64,000 bases of DNA. It comes from CBDCCT01 sp965214995. Lineage in GTDB: Bacteria; Deinococcota; Deinococci; Deinococcales; Trueperaceae. Shown here one piece after another: positions 33,516 through 41,924 of this stretch. The translations under genes and the position numbers were made by a program. Every line of letters starts with the position of its first letter. Positions within the stretch are counted from its first letter, which is position 1. The DNA lies in NCBI GenBank assembly GCA_965214995.1, contig CBDCCT010000002.1, positions 4,650,001 to 4,714,000 on the forward strand. Direction: 5' to 3'. The notes beneath the pieces are model-generated. The model worked only from the letters and a program-made list of their open reading frames with translations, had not been told where the DNA came from and did no database searches.

Positions 33516-36281
33516 TCAAAACGCCCCCGCAAACGCCTCCTCCAGAACGTCGTGCGAGACCTCGAGCACCCTCCCCTCCCGCAAAAACACCAACTGCACC
33601 CGCGGCGTGACGCCCCGCACCTCCTGAACCGCTTTCAAATAAACCGCGAGTTGAAAATGGTAACGCTCCGGCACGATGTCGTGGTCGGTTTTATAGTCTT
33701 CCAAGACCCACACCCCGCCCGCGCAGTAGAGGCGGTCGATGATACCCTGCCAGACCGTCGCGCCCTGCGGGAGGGCCATCGGGAGTTCGGGGTGGTCTTC
33801 GGTGCGCTCGGTCAGGCCGGGTAGCGCGGTTCCTAAAAGGTTTTCGTAGGAGCCGAGGAGGGCGCGAACCTCGTCCAGAATGCTCTCCCGCTCGTCCGGC
33901 AAGAAGGGAAACATCACCTCCTGCGCGCGCAAGTTTTCAATATGCTGCGCGTTTCCAGCGCTCCAGTTTTGGGAGATGGCGTAGTGGACTAAGGTGCCCA
34001 CCGTGGTGGCGCGTCCCGGCAAGCGTTCGCCCTCGTCTGGGTCGGAGAAAGGCAGGGGTTCGTGGGCCTCCCCAGTATAAAGACCGGTATCAAGACCCGG
34101 CTGGAGCGACGCTTTGAGGTGCGAGGGCGAGGTGACGGGCGGGTGGGCGTGGCGCGGGAAGTGGCGGTCGATGTAGGGGGCGGGGCTTGAGGCTTGGGGA
34201 GCAAGCGGCGAGGGTCGGGGAGTCATGCGGACAGGCCGATGCGGGTGCGTCTGCAGAACGAAGTCGGGGCGGGTGTAGGGTTTGGTCTCGGGTCCTAAGT
34301 TCATGGCGCATAACGCCTCGGCCCAGCCGTCGGCCTTGCCCCCTTTCACGCTGCCGGTCATGACGAGCACGTCGCGGGCGCGGGAGGCGGCGACGTAGAG
34401 GAGGCGGTAGCTCTCGCCCTCCTCGCGCATCTTTATGAGCTTTCGCGCCTCCTCGAAGCCCGCGCTTTCCCGGCAGCACATCGCGCCGGTCTCGGGGTGG
34501 ATGTAGAGCGCCTGGGACTGCGGGCGGCTCTGGCGGCCCAGGTCGAACACGGCCACGACGGGCCACTCGAGCCCCTTGGCGCGGTGGACGGTGGTGAGCG
34601 CCACGCCCTCGCCGCTCTGGGGCACGTCGCCCGCGTCGGCCTGGCGGCTCAGGAGTTCAAGCCTATCGAGCAAAATCTCAATCTCGCCCGGAGGCTGCTG
34701 CGCCACGGTAAAAAGAAGCGCGTCCACGTTTTCTCTCGCACGGGTCTCTAAAAAGTCCACGTAACGTTTTCCGCCAATAAAGGGGTCGCGGACGAGGAAC
34801 TTGAGCGCGTCCAGGGGCGTGCCGCGAACGCTCTGGCGGATGCGCTCGAGTCGGTTAAGTATGTCTGGAAAGTCGGCCTCGAGCCGCTCCAGGGGATTTT
34901 CAGCCAGGAGCAAGCGGTCCACGTCGGCGAGCCCAAGGCCCGCGAAGGGGCTCCGCAGCCAGGCCGCCAGAGAAAGACCCGAGGCCTCGATGCCGACGTG
35001 GAGCGCGTGGTAGAGGTCGCGGACCTCGAGCCTCTCGAAGTAGCCGCGCCCCTGCACGAGCACGTAGGGGAGCCCGGCCTCCCGCAGCGCCGCCTCAACC
35101 ACACCAAGACCCGCGTAGGAGCGGGCGAGCACCGCCATATCGCTGTAGGCGTGACCGCGTCTAAAGAGCGCCTGGAGGCGTTCGGCCAAAACCGTGGCCT
35201 CCGCCACGCGCAAGTCGCCCAGCGCCGCCTCGCCCACCACCCAGTGAAGCTCGACGCGGCCCCCCACCTCCGCCTGACGGCCTACGACGCTCACCTCGGG
35301 GGCCTCGAGCGGGCCGAAGCCTAAACCACCCGCGGCGAATGTGCCCGTCATGTGGTTCAAAAAGCGGGTAATAACGAGCGCGTGACGCCGCGTCTCAGCA
35401 AGGGGCGGGAGCACCGACCCACTCTCCACCGCCCGTTCCAGCGCGCGGCGGAACACGCCGACGTCGGCGTTGCGGAAGCCGTAGATGGACTGTTTGGGAT
35501 CGCCCACGACCTCGACCTGTAAGCCCCCGGCCTCGAGCCGCTCGAAAAACTCACCCTGTAGCGGGTTCACGTCCTGAAACTCGTCCACCAAGACCGTGTG
35601 GTAACGCGCGGCTAAGCGCTCCAAAGCCCGCCGCGTCCGCACGAGCTTGAGCGCGCGCCGCTCGATTTCGCCCGGCGGCAAGAGCGTTGCGCCCAGGCGG
35701 ATTTCGTAACGTTTGTAAACCGCCTCGAAGAGCGTTTGCAGCGCGCGGTGGGTGGGATGCTCGTCCGGCGCGAACTGTTCGGTGAGCGAGCGCCCGCCGA
35801 AGAGCGTCAGGAGGAGTTCGTCGGCCTCGTCGCCCAACAGGGCGCAGGGCGCGTGGAGGCCATGCTGAGGATTGCTGGCAAGGTAGCGCAGCGACCGCCA
35901 CTCCTCTTCAAACATCGCCCGCGCCTCCCACTCGCTTAAGCCCCCGAAATCCGGGTCTAAGCCCATCGTGGGGGCGACCAAGCGCAGTGCTTGGGTCATA
36001 AAGCCGTGGATGGTTGTGAGGGTGGCCCCGTCAAGCTCGAGCCGCGCCTCTTCAAAGGCGGGTCTCGAGGGCCCATGTAACGGATGGCTCAAATAGGTAC
36101 CCGCGTGGAGCAGGTCGCGCAAGCCCCCCCCGACCCGCTGCCGCAGCTCGTCCGCCGCGGCGCGCGTAAAAGTCACCCCGGCCACGCGGCGCAGCGGCGT
36201 CCCGCCCTCGATAAGCTCCAAATAGCGCAGCACCAGCGAGGTCGTCTTGCCCGTCCCGGCGGAGGCGACGCGGACTCTCAC
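33516..36281 (-). CDS. addA: AddA-type UvrD helicase with C-terminal nuclease
   Basis: 921 residues. Superfamily 1 helicase: Walker A ASAGTGKTT right at the N-terminus, VDEFQD, GDPKQSIYGFR and TTVHRAKGLEWPVV. The C-terminal RecB-type nuclease shows GIIDRL, LEDYKTD (about 862-866) and Q..VYLKAV, so it looks active. With the gene upstream it should resect double-strand breaks for recombination. The N-terminus lacks the Q motif before Walker A; GTG 36281 is the only plausible start. It follows addB by 64 bases. Confidence 0.85.
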   Translation of the reverse strand: MRVRVASAGTGKTTSLVLRYLELIEGGTPLRRVAGVTFTRAAADELRQRVGGGLRDLLHAGTYLSHPLHGPSRPAFEEARLELDGATLTTIHGFMTQALRLVAPTMGLDPDFGGLSEWEARAMFEEEWRSLRYLASNPQHGLHAPCALLGDEADELLLTLFGGRSLTEQFAPDEHPTHRALQTLFEAVYKRYEIRLGATLLPPGEIERRALKLVRTRRALERLAARYHTVLVDEFQDVNPLQGEFFERLEAGGLQVEVVGDPKQSIYGFRNADVGVFRRALERAVESGSVLPPLAETRRHALVITRFLNHMTGTFAAGGLGFGPLEAPEVSVVGRQAEVGGRVELHWVVGEAALGDLRVAEATVLAERLQALFRRGHAYSDMAVLARSYAGLGVVEAALREAGLPYVLVQGRGYFERLEVRDLYHALHVGIEASGLSLAAWLRSPFAGLGLADVDRLLLAENPLERLEADFPDILNRLERIRQSVRGTPLDALKFLVRDPFIGGKRYVDFLETRARENVDALLFTVAQQPPGEIEILLDRLELLSRQADAGDVPQSGEGVALTTVHRAKGLEWPVVAVFDLGRQSRPQSQALYIHPETGAMCCRESAGFEEARKLIKMREEGESYRLLYVAASRARDVLVMTGSVKGGKADGWAEALCAMNLGPETKPYTRPDFVLQTHPHRPVRMTPRPSPLAPQASSPAPYIDRHFPRHAHPPVTSPSHLKASLQPGLDTGLYTGEAHEPLPFSDPDEGERLPGRATTVGTLVHYAISQNWSAGNAQHIENLRAQEVMFPFLPDERESILDEVRALLGSYENLLGTALPGLTERTEDHPELPMALPQGATVWQGIIDRLYCAGGVWVLEDYKTDHDIVPERYHFQLAVYLKAVQEVRGVTPRVQLVFLREGRVLEVSHDVLEEAFAGAF

Positions 36282-36345
36282 AGGAGCCCTTCAGGAGAAA
36301 AGAGGTTGAAGAAAAAAAGGTTGCGTACCAGCTCGTTCTTTCCCC

Positions 36346-38673
36346 TCACCTCTGCCCCTCCCGACACACGTCCAGCACGCGGCAAGCGCGGCAGATGAAG
36401 CCGGGCGAGGGCGAGAGGTCGCCTGCGGCAAAGCGGCTGTAGGCGCGCGCGGCTTTACGTTGGCTGCTCTTGACAAGTTGCACCGGATAGGTGAAAGGGC
36501 CGCCAAAGGCGTCAATCGGCGCGCCCTGGATGGGCCAGACGACGAGACGCACGCCCGACACGCGGCCCTTATAGCGCTCCAAGGTATACCCCGCCGCCCA
36601 GAATTCGTTCCAGCGCTTTTTTAAGTAAGCCTGAGCGCCCGCCTCATCGGTGACGGTGCCGGGCTCGACGAAGCGGTAAAAGACGACTTCGCTGCCCTGC
36701 CGCAAGGTCGCGTCAAGGTAAGCGTGGGGGCCGTCCGCGTCCTCGGGCAAAGTGACGCCAAAAAGGAGGTTGGAAAGGTCTTCTTCGTAAACGTCCAGCC
36801 ACGCCGCCGCGTCGGGGTAGGTTGCTTTGAGCGTGCCCAGCCGCGCGGTCGTCAGGCGGGTGTAGCCGCGCATCTCGTTGAGGAGCAGCAGCCACCACGG
36901 CGCCTCACTCTCCTCTTTGAGCCGCGTTTCGGCCCAATACTGAAAGGCGCAACGGTCGTAGCGCATGAGCTTCTGGAGCGAAACGGTGCCCAGGTTTAGC
37001 GTCTCCAAAGGGGCGCGGTAGGCGGTGCCGGGGAGCTCGAGTCGACTCGCCGCCGCCACCTCCGGCAGCCGCGACGCCCCCGCGCCGACGAGTTCCCGCT
37101 GCGGCACGAGCGGCCCGCCCTGGTCCGCCTCGGGATAGGTCACCGTAACTTCGTCCGCGCGCGTTAAAAGTTCGGCGAAAAGCCCGCGGTCGCGGCCCAA
37201 AAAGCGTTTGGGCAGGCCGTAACGCTCAAAGACCACCGGCAGGGGCTGGCGGTCGTCTTCGGGGACGAAATAGTCCTCACCCTCGCCGACGCTGTACGCG
37301 CCCTCGACCGCGCGCATGAGGTACACACGCCCGAACCGTCGGCCCGAGGCCAGGGTCGCGTTAAGCACCGCCACCCCGCCGCGCGGGCGGTCGAACACGA
37401 ACGTCTCGTGGAGCAAGGCAGCCCACCAGGCCCGGAACGACGCGCCCTTGGCAATCGTGCTCGCTTCCTTGGCGCGTTGCAGCGCGTGGTCCTTGAACCG
37501 CTTCCAGTCGAGGGGGCTGTCCTCATCACGGCGAAGCTCGGCGAGGCTGGTGCTTAACAGCTCCTCGGCCCAGGCGAGTTCGTCGGTGGGCACCTCGAGC
37601 ACCGCCAGCCACCGTTTCAGGCGCTCGGACAAGCCAAGTTCTTCGGCAAGCACGGTCATAGCCTGGAGCCCCGCCACGCCCCGGTCGAGCGCGGCCTTGG
37701 CGAGCGGCGCGAGTTCGGGGAGCGCCAAGAGCTTCGAGGCGGTGGGGTGGTCGGGCAGCTCGAGCAAATCGAGCAGCAAGCGCCCCGCGAGCGTGTCGGC
37801 GAGCGCTTTGGGCGTCTCGTCCATCGTCGGCACGCCGTACTCGTCGGCGAGCGTCAAAAAGGCGCGAATCTCGCGCTCGGGCAAGATGACGGCCAGCTCG
37901 AGCGGGTCGCGGCCCTCGGCTAAGTCGCGTTTTAGGGAGCGCAGCACCCAGCGGGCCTCGCTCACCGGGTTGGGCGCGCGGTGGGTGGTGAGGCTCGCCG
38001 CGGTGCGCGGCGGCACGCTCTCCTCTACTCTCTCGGTGGCGCTCACGCCGGGCGGGGCCTCGGGTAGGCTCAGCCACAGTTCGGTTGTGCAGCTCAACGC
38101 CTTGTACAGGTCCAGTTCGAGCGGTCCCACCTCCCGAAAGCCGTCCACAATGACCACATCCGCCTCGGGCCGCGCCTCGCCGTCCCTTGCCAAACGGAGC
38201 GCCTCGGTGCGGAAGTCGTCGTAGTCCCACCTTTCGCCCTTGACGGCTTCGTAAACCCTGAACACATCTTTGAAACGTTTGGTTTCTTCGTCCTTACCCT
38301 TAACATCCTCGTGCGAGAGTCCAAACCGCTTGGCCTCGGCGATGGCCCTCGTAAAGAGTCGCGCCTCGCCCGGCGCGGGGAGTTCGCCGCGCAGCTCCAA
38401 CAGCGCCTCCCCCACCAGCGCCACGCGCCCGGTGCCGACGACCAGCGGCTTGAGCTTTAAGGCCCGCGCCAGGAGGCGGTAGTAGACCTGCTGTGAGGAG
38501 AGGAACTCCAAACCCAGCAACGCCCCCGCCTGGGTCGCGCGCCGGTAGACATAAGCCCGCTGGCTCGGCAGCCCCACCCACCAGACGCGCCGACCCTCCC
38601 GCATCACCTCGCGCGCGCGCGCGAGCAACCGCCCAGTCTTGCCCGCCCCCGCCGGGCCGATGAGGAGATTCAC
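36346..38673 (-). CDS. addB: AddB-like helicase-nuclease subunit
   Basis: 775 residues. An N-terminal P-loop (GPAGAGKTGRLL) heads a degenerate helicase. The iron-sulfur Cys set is kept: Cys575 in YDRCAFQYW and Cys761, 764, 770 at the end (CRACRVLDVC), as in AddB. Between them, however, no Asp/Glu-x-Lys nuclease triad is visible, so this nuclease domain may be dead. It partners the AddA-type gene. It starts at GTG with TACAAT 6 bases upstream (leaderless). Confidence 0.8.
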   Translation of the reverse strand: MNLLIGPAGAGKTGRLLARAREVMREGRRVWWVGLPSQRAYVYRRATQAGALLGLEFLSSQQVYYRLLARALKLKPLVVGTGRVALVGEALLELRGELPAPGEARLFTRAIAEAKRFGLSHEDVKGKDEETKRFKDVFRVYEAVKGERWDYDDFRTEALRLARDGEARPEADVVIVDGFREVGPLELDLYKALSCTTELWLSLPEAPPGVSATERVEESVPPRTAASLTTHRAPNPVSEARWVLRSLKRDLAEGRDPLELAVILPEREIRAFLTLADEYGVPTMDETPKALADTLAGRLLLDLLELPDHPTASKLLALPELAPLAKAALDRGVAGLQAMTVLAEELGLSERLKRWLAVLEVPTDELAWAEELLSTSLAELRRDEDSPLDWKRFKDHALQRAKEASTIAKGASFRAWWAALLHETFVFDRPRGGVAVLNATLASGRRFGRVYLMRAVEGAYSVGEGEDYFVPEDDRQPLPVVFERYGLPKRFLGRDRGLFAELLTRADEVTVTYPEADQGGPLVPQRELVGAGASRLPEVAAASRLELPGTAYRAPLETLNLGTVSLQKLMRYDRCAFQYWAETRLKEESEAPWWLLLLNEMRGYTRLTTARLGTLKATYPDAAAWLDVYEEDLSNLLFGVTLPEDADGPHAYLDATLRQGSEVVFYRFVEPGTVTDEAGAQAYLKKRWNEFWAAGYTLERYKGRVSGVRLVVWPIQGAPIDAFGGPFTYPVQLVKSSQRKAARAYSRFAAGDLSPSPGFICRACRVLDVCREGQR

Positions 38674-38731
38674 AGAGCCATTGTAACGGGCTTCGGGCGG
38701 TGAGGCGCGAGATTTACTTCAAACGCGCTCC

Positions 38732-39454
38732 TTACGCTTTTTCAAACACGTACTGCACCCTCGGCACCTCCGGGGAGGGCGGTTCGGCCTCGTCGAACCA
38801 CGTACACGCCAAAAGGAGGCGCAGGCCGCAGAGCGCCGCGAGCGCCGTGATTTCGTCCGGCGTGTAAAGCTGCCAGTCGAAGGTGTCGGACCCGCCGCCC
38901 TCGTACTCTAAATGCGCGGTGAGCCTGTTTCCCTTCACCGTGTTCGTCGCATGGATGGTGGTACCGAGGCGCTCGAGCACCTGCACCCCCTCATGCGCCT
39001 CAAAAAACTCGCGGTGATAGATGTCCAAAATTAAACGCCCCTTCGGACGCAGGCGCGCGCTCATCCCCTCCAGCACGTCACGATTCGTCGCCTCGTCAAA
39101 ATAGCCGAAACTCTGCCACAGCGAGAGCACGGCGCCGAAATCTGTTTCCAAGCTTCCAACGTGGCGCATGTCCATCTCAACGTACTTAACCGAACCCTCC
39201 GCCGCCCGCTCCGCGACGGCCAAAGCTTCCCTGTCAACGTCCACCCCCACGACCTCGTACCCACGCTTGGCGAGAGCGTTGGCGTGCCGCCCCCCGCCGC
39301 AGGGAAGGTCGAGCACCCGCTTAAAGGGCGGGTTGGGGAGGTGACGGGTGAGGAAGGCGGCCTCGAGCTCAGTGAACTGCTGCGTATCCGAAAAGAGCTC
39401 GAACCACTTTTGAGAATAGGTGTTGGTCATGTTTAGGGGCCGGAATTCGTTCAC
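38732..39454 (-). CDS. SAM-dependent methyltransferase
   Basis: 240 residues, class I methyltransferase: VLDLPCGGGRHANALA is motif I, VVGVDVDREAL motif II, and GRLILDIYHREF follows. Substrate unknown; similar proteins methylate small molecules. The GTG start overlaps the stop of the MazF-like toxin gene in GTGA, so it is the third gene of the toxin-antitoxin transcript; ATG 39430 is an alternative start. Confidence 0.82.
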   Translation of the reverse strand: MNEFRPLNMTNTYSQKWFELFSDTQQFTELEAAFLTRHLPNPPFKRVLDLPCGGGRHANALAKRGYEVVGVDVDREALAVAERAAEGSVKYVEMDMRHVGSLETDFGAVLSLWQSFGYFDEATNRDVLEGMSARLRPKGRLILDIYHREFFEAHEGVQVLERLGTTIHATNTVKGNRLTAHLEYEGGGSDTFDWQLYTPDEITALAALCGLRLLLACTWFDEAEPPSPEVPRVQYVFEKA

Positions 39455-39774
39455 ACAAGCGCCTCGAAACCGAGCGCAAAAGAAAGGGCCGCTTCAACCT
39501 CGCGCATCCGCTCAGCAGACAGCGTGGTGATGCGCGGTCCCAATCTGTCCTTGGGCACCGTCTGCAGGCTGTGCAGGTTGGCGACGCATTCGTTCAGGAG
39601 CCCGTCTTCCTCGTCGAGCAGGACTTCCGAGGGCACGTCACGGATGGCCGAGGTGATGGGGGCCACGGTGAGCGCGTTCAAGACGCCGATGCTGCTGTTG
39701 CGGGTGAGCACGAGCACGGGGCGGCGTTTGTCGGGCTCCCGGAAGGTGTACCAGCGCACCTCGCCGCGCTTCAC
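39451..39774 (-). CDS. mazF: MazF/PemK-family toxin
   Basis: 107-residue mRNA endonuclease toxin: MKRGEVRWYTFREPDKRRPVLVLT has the RGEVW-like start, and APITSAIRDVPSEVLL matches the core with Thr/Ser at the active site. It would cut mRNA in the cell unless bound by the upstream antitoxin. The GTG start overlaps the antitoxin stop in GTGA. It is followed by a methyltransferase, also overlapping. Confidence 0.88.
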   Translation of the reverse strand: MKRGEVRWYTFREPDKRRPVLVLTRNSSIGVLNALTVAPITSAIRDVPSEVLLDEEDGLLNECVANLHSLQTVPKDRLGPRITTLSAERMREVEAALSFALGFEALV

Positions 39775-40034
39775 TCCTCAGCCCAGACCTGCTCGCTGAG
39801 CCAAGGCTCGAGTTCCTCCTGCATCTGCGGCCTGGCTCGGTAGCCTGCAACGTCTCTGGCTTCCAACGCCCCAACCTCTTCCGCACTCAGGCGGCGGGGC
39901 ATCTTTTCGCGCACCAAGTCCTCGAGCTGTTGCGACACGCTGCCCGCGCCCTTGGCGCGGCGGACGCCGAGGTACTCGAGCACCTCCGAAGACATGTAGA
40001 TGGTGGTGCGCTTTTTCTCGCTTGTTGTCGTCAT
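39771..40034 (-). CDS. Ribbon-helix-helix antitoxin (MazE-like partner)
   Basis: 87 residues. The RHH DNA-binding part is TTIYMSSEVLEYLGVRR; the acidic Glu-rich tail would bind the toxin. It probably represses its own operon: TCATAAC occurs twice (40031-40037, 40041-40047) over the start and -10 box TATGAT, which stands 5 bases before the ATG. The toxin and a methyltransferase follow, all overlapping by 4 bases. Confidence 0.82.
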   Translation of the reverse strand: MTTTSEKKRTTIYMSSEVLEYLGVRRAKGAGSVSQQLEDLVREKMPRRLSAEEVGALEARDVAGYRARPQMQEELEPWLSEQVWAEE

Positions 40035-40047
40035 AACGCATCATAAC
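40031..40047 (-). promoter_or_regulatory. Direct-repeat operator at the antitoxin start
   Basis: Two TCATAAC copies (plus strand) separated by GCA cover the -10 box TATGAT and the ATG. This fits binding of the RHH antitoxin to its own promoter. Confidence 0.4.
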
Positions 40048-40236
40048 ATAATAGCGCCACTCCACTTGCTGCATTCTTCAACGCCTCTCTGGCTCTAGCG
40101 CCGTTCACCCGGTAAAGCCGAACCTTTGCGCCACCCAACTTGAGAGGTTTGGTCCGTGAGTCAACCCTGGGAGGTCATTTGGAGGACGGTACCTGCGCCC
40201 CACCCGCTCAGCACGGATGAAAACCGTTACACCCGG

Positions 40237-40731
40237 TTAGTCGGTATAGGCGTCGATGCGGGCGAGCTCGAGCCCAAACGCGCCCGCCTGCTTGTGTTTG
40301 ATCATCAGGCCGACTTGGGTGATGTGGGCGGGCTCGAGCGGCGGCGCGTCCGGCACCTCCCGGCCCCGCCACACCGCGCGGAACTTGCCGAAAGGCACCC
40401 GCAGCTCCGTCCAGGTGAGGGGCGCGTCGAAAGGAGCCTCGTAAGCAACCCTGTCGTTAACGTCGGCGTCTTGAGTATAAAGCCTCACAACGTAGCGCTT
40501 GCCGTCGCCGCGCACCCGCAAGAGGAGCCCCGCCACATTCCGCAGATTAAAAGAGCCCTCGGGTGAACGGACGGACGCAAAACCGCCGCCCGCGTTGGTA
40601 GAGAGCCGGCCCTCAAAAATCGCGCCGTGCGAGGAGGCGCGCAGGGCGCTCTCCGACACCCCGCCCATCACCACGTCGTCGACCGCCTCCCACGCGTCCG
40701 CCGCGCCGGGCTCGGTGAAATCGAATCTCAA
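40237..40731 (-). CDS. CIA30-family protein
   Basis: 164 residues of the CIA30 (complex I intermediate-associated protein 30) fold, a beta-sandwich seen in assembly factors and carbohydrate-binding proteins. Motifs: DDVVMGGVSES near the start, FEGRLSTNAGGGFASVRS, GLLLRVRGDGKRYVVRL. In bacteria its role is not known. TTG 40731 overlaps the minE stop in TTGA, so it is a third gene of the min operon; no NADH dehydrogenase genes are near. Confidence 0.8.
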   Translation of the reverse strand: MRFDFTEPGAADAWEAVDDVVMGGVSESALRASSHGAIFEGRLSTNAGGGFASVRSPEGSFNLRNVAGLLLRVRGDGKRYVVRLYTQDADVNDRVAYEAPFDAPLTWTELRVPFGKFRAVWRGREVPDAPPLEPAHITQVGLMIKHKQAGAFGLELARIDAYTD

Positions 40732-40964
40732 GGTCCCTGGACGGGCAGGTTGGCGACCATCACCATGCGGTCGCCCTGTTGCTCCAGCTTCACGTCGTAG
40801 TCGTTCTCTTGGGCGGGGAAGTATTTGCTGATGACCTCCAAGAGCTCGTGTTTTAGTTCGTCCATCTTGCCGGGGCTCAGCTTGGCGCGGTCGTACGAGA
40901 GCACGAGCTTGAGCCGGTCTTTGAGCTGGTCCTTGCTCTTTTTACGCCCGAAAAGTCCGAACAT
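40728..40964 (-). CDS. minE: Cell division topological specificity factor MinE
   Basis: 78 residues with MFGLFGRKKSKDQLKDRLKL (membrane- and MinD-binding start) and a C-terminal dimer domain. It drives MinD ATP hydrolysis so that the division block moves to the poles. The ATG shares one base with the minD stop. The frame is open upstream into minD, but this start gives the normal length. Confidence 0.9.
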   Translation of the reverse strand: MFGLFGRKKSKDQLKDRLKLVLSYDRAKLSPGKMDELKHELLEVISKYFPAQENDYDVKLEQQGDRMVMVANLPVQGP

Positions 40965-41773
40965 CAGCTCCCTCCAAACAGGCGGCGCAGGCCCGACAAG
41001 AAGCCGGGCTGGGGTTGATTGGCGGGGTGCGGCACCTCTTCGCCCTGGATGCGCCGGGCGATGTCCCGAAACGCGCTGCCCGCGCCCACCTTGGCGGTAT
41101 CCGACAGGGAGATAGGCGAGCCGATGTTGGTCGAAATCAAGATTTTCTCGTCCTCGGGCACCACGCCCAGGAGCTTGATGCCCAAAATCTCCAACACGTC
41201 GTTGACTTCCAACATGTCCCCGCGCTTGACCATCTCCGGGCGCAAACGGTTGATGATGCATTTGACTTCGGTAATCTCGCGCGCCTCCAAAAGGCCGATG
41301 ATGCGGTCCGCGTCGCGGACGCTCGAGACCTCCGGGTTCACCACCACCAAAGCGCCCTGCGCCGCGCTCGCCGCCGTCTGAAAGCCCGACTCGATGCCCG
41401 CGGGCGAGTCAATCAGCACCCGGTCAAAGCCCTCTTCTTCCAAGAGCCCCGTGACGGTGCGCTTCATCTGCTCTTCGGAAAGCGCGCTCTTGTCGTTTGT
41501 CTGCGAGGCCGCGAGCAGGTAGAGGTTGTCCACGCGCTTGTCGCGAATCAGCGCCTGTCTGAGGCGGCAGCGCCCCTCGAACACGTCGATAAGGTCGAAG
41601 ACGACGCGGCCCTCGAGCCCCATGACCACGTCCAGGTTGCGGAGCCCCACGTCGGTATCAATCACCGCGACTTTTTCCCCCAACTGCGCGAGCGCCGCCC
41701 CCACGTTGGCGGTGGTGGTGGTTTTGCCCACCCCGCCCTTGCCCGAGGTCACGACGATGGCTTTAGCGTTCAC
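40964..41773 (-). CDS. minD: Septum site-determining ATPase MinD
   Basis: 269 residues. Deviant Walker A SGKGGVGKTTTTAN, DTDVGLRNLD, SPAGIESGFQ and a C-terminal amphipathic helix (FLSGLRRLF) that inserts in the membrane. It positions cell division with MinE. The usual third partner minC is not next to it; another gene or a different system must take its place. GTG start with GAGGAG close by. Confidence 0.93.
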   Translation of the reverse strand: MNAKAIVVTSGKGGVGKTTTTANVGAALAQLGEKVAVIDTDVGLRNLDVVMGLEGRVVFDLIDVFEGRCRLRQALIRDKRVDNLYLLAASQTNDKSALSEEQMKRTVTGLLEEEGFDRVLIDSPAGIESGFQTAASAAQGALVVVNPEVSSVRDADRIIGLLEAREITEVKCIINRLRPEMVKRGDMLEVNDVLEILGIKLLGVVPEDEKILISTNIGSPISLSDTAKVGAGSAFRDIARRIQGEEVPHPANQPQPGFLSGLRRLFGGS

Positions 41774-41924
41774 GTTTTCTCCTCATCTCTCTCCCTCATA
41801 CGCGCGTTAGAACGCGACATCGTTCTTTGAAAGCACAACTCAACGACACCAAACCAATGACGAAACTATAACAAAATCCTCCGGCGCTCCCCCGCTGTGT
41901 CGCAATCACATCCCAAGTGTAAGC

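Noticed and set aside
33199..33519. 106-codon frame over the CRISPR-like repeats
   Set aside because: Its repeated SKPLPVGSK comes from the DNA repeats; no start signal and no protein family.
40156..40566. 136-codon frame opposite the CIA30 gene
   Set aside because: Antisense to a gene with recognisable motifs; no supporting signals.
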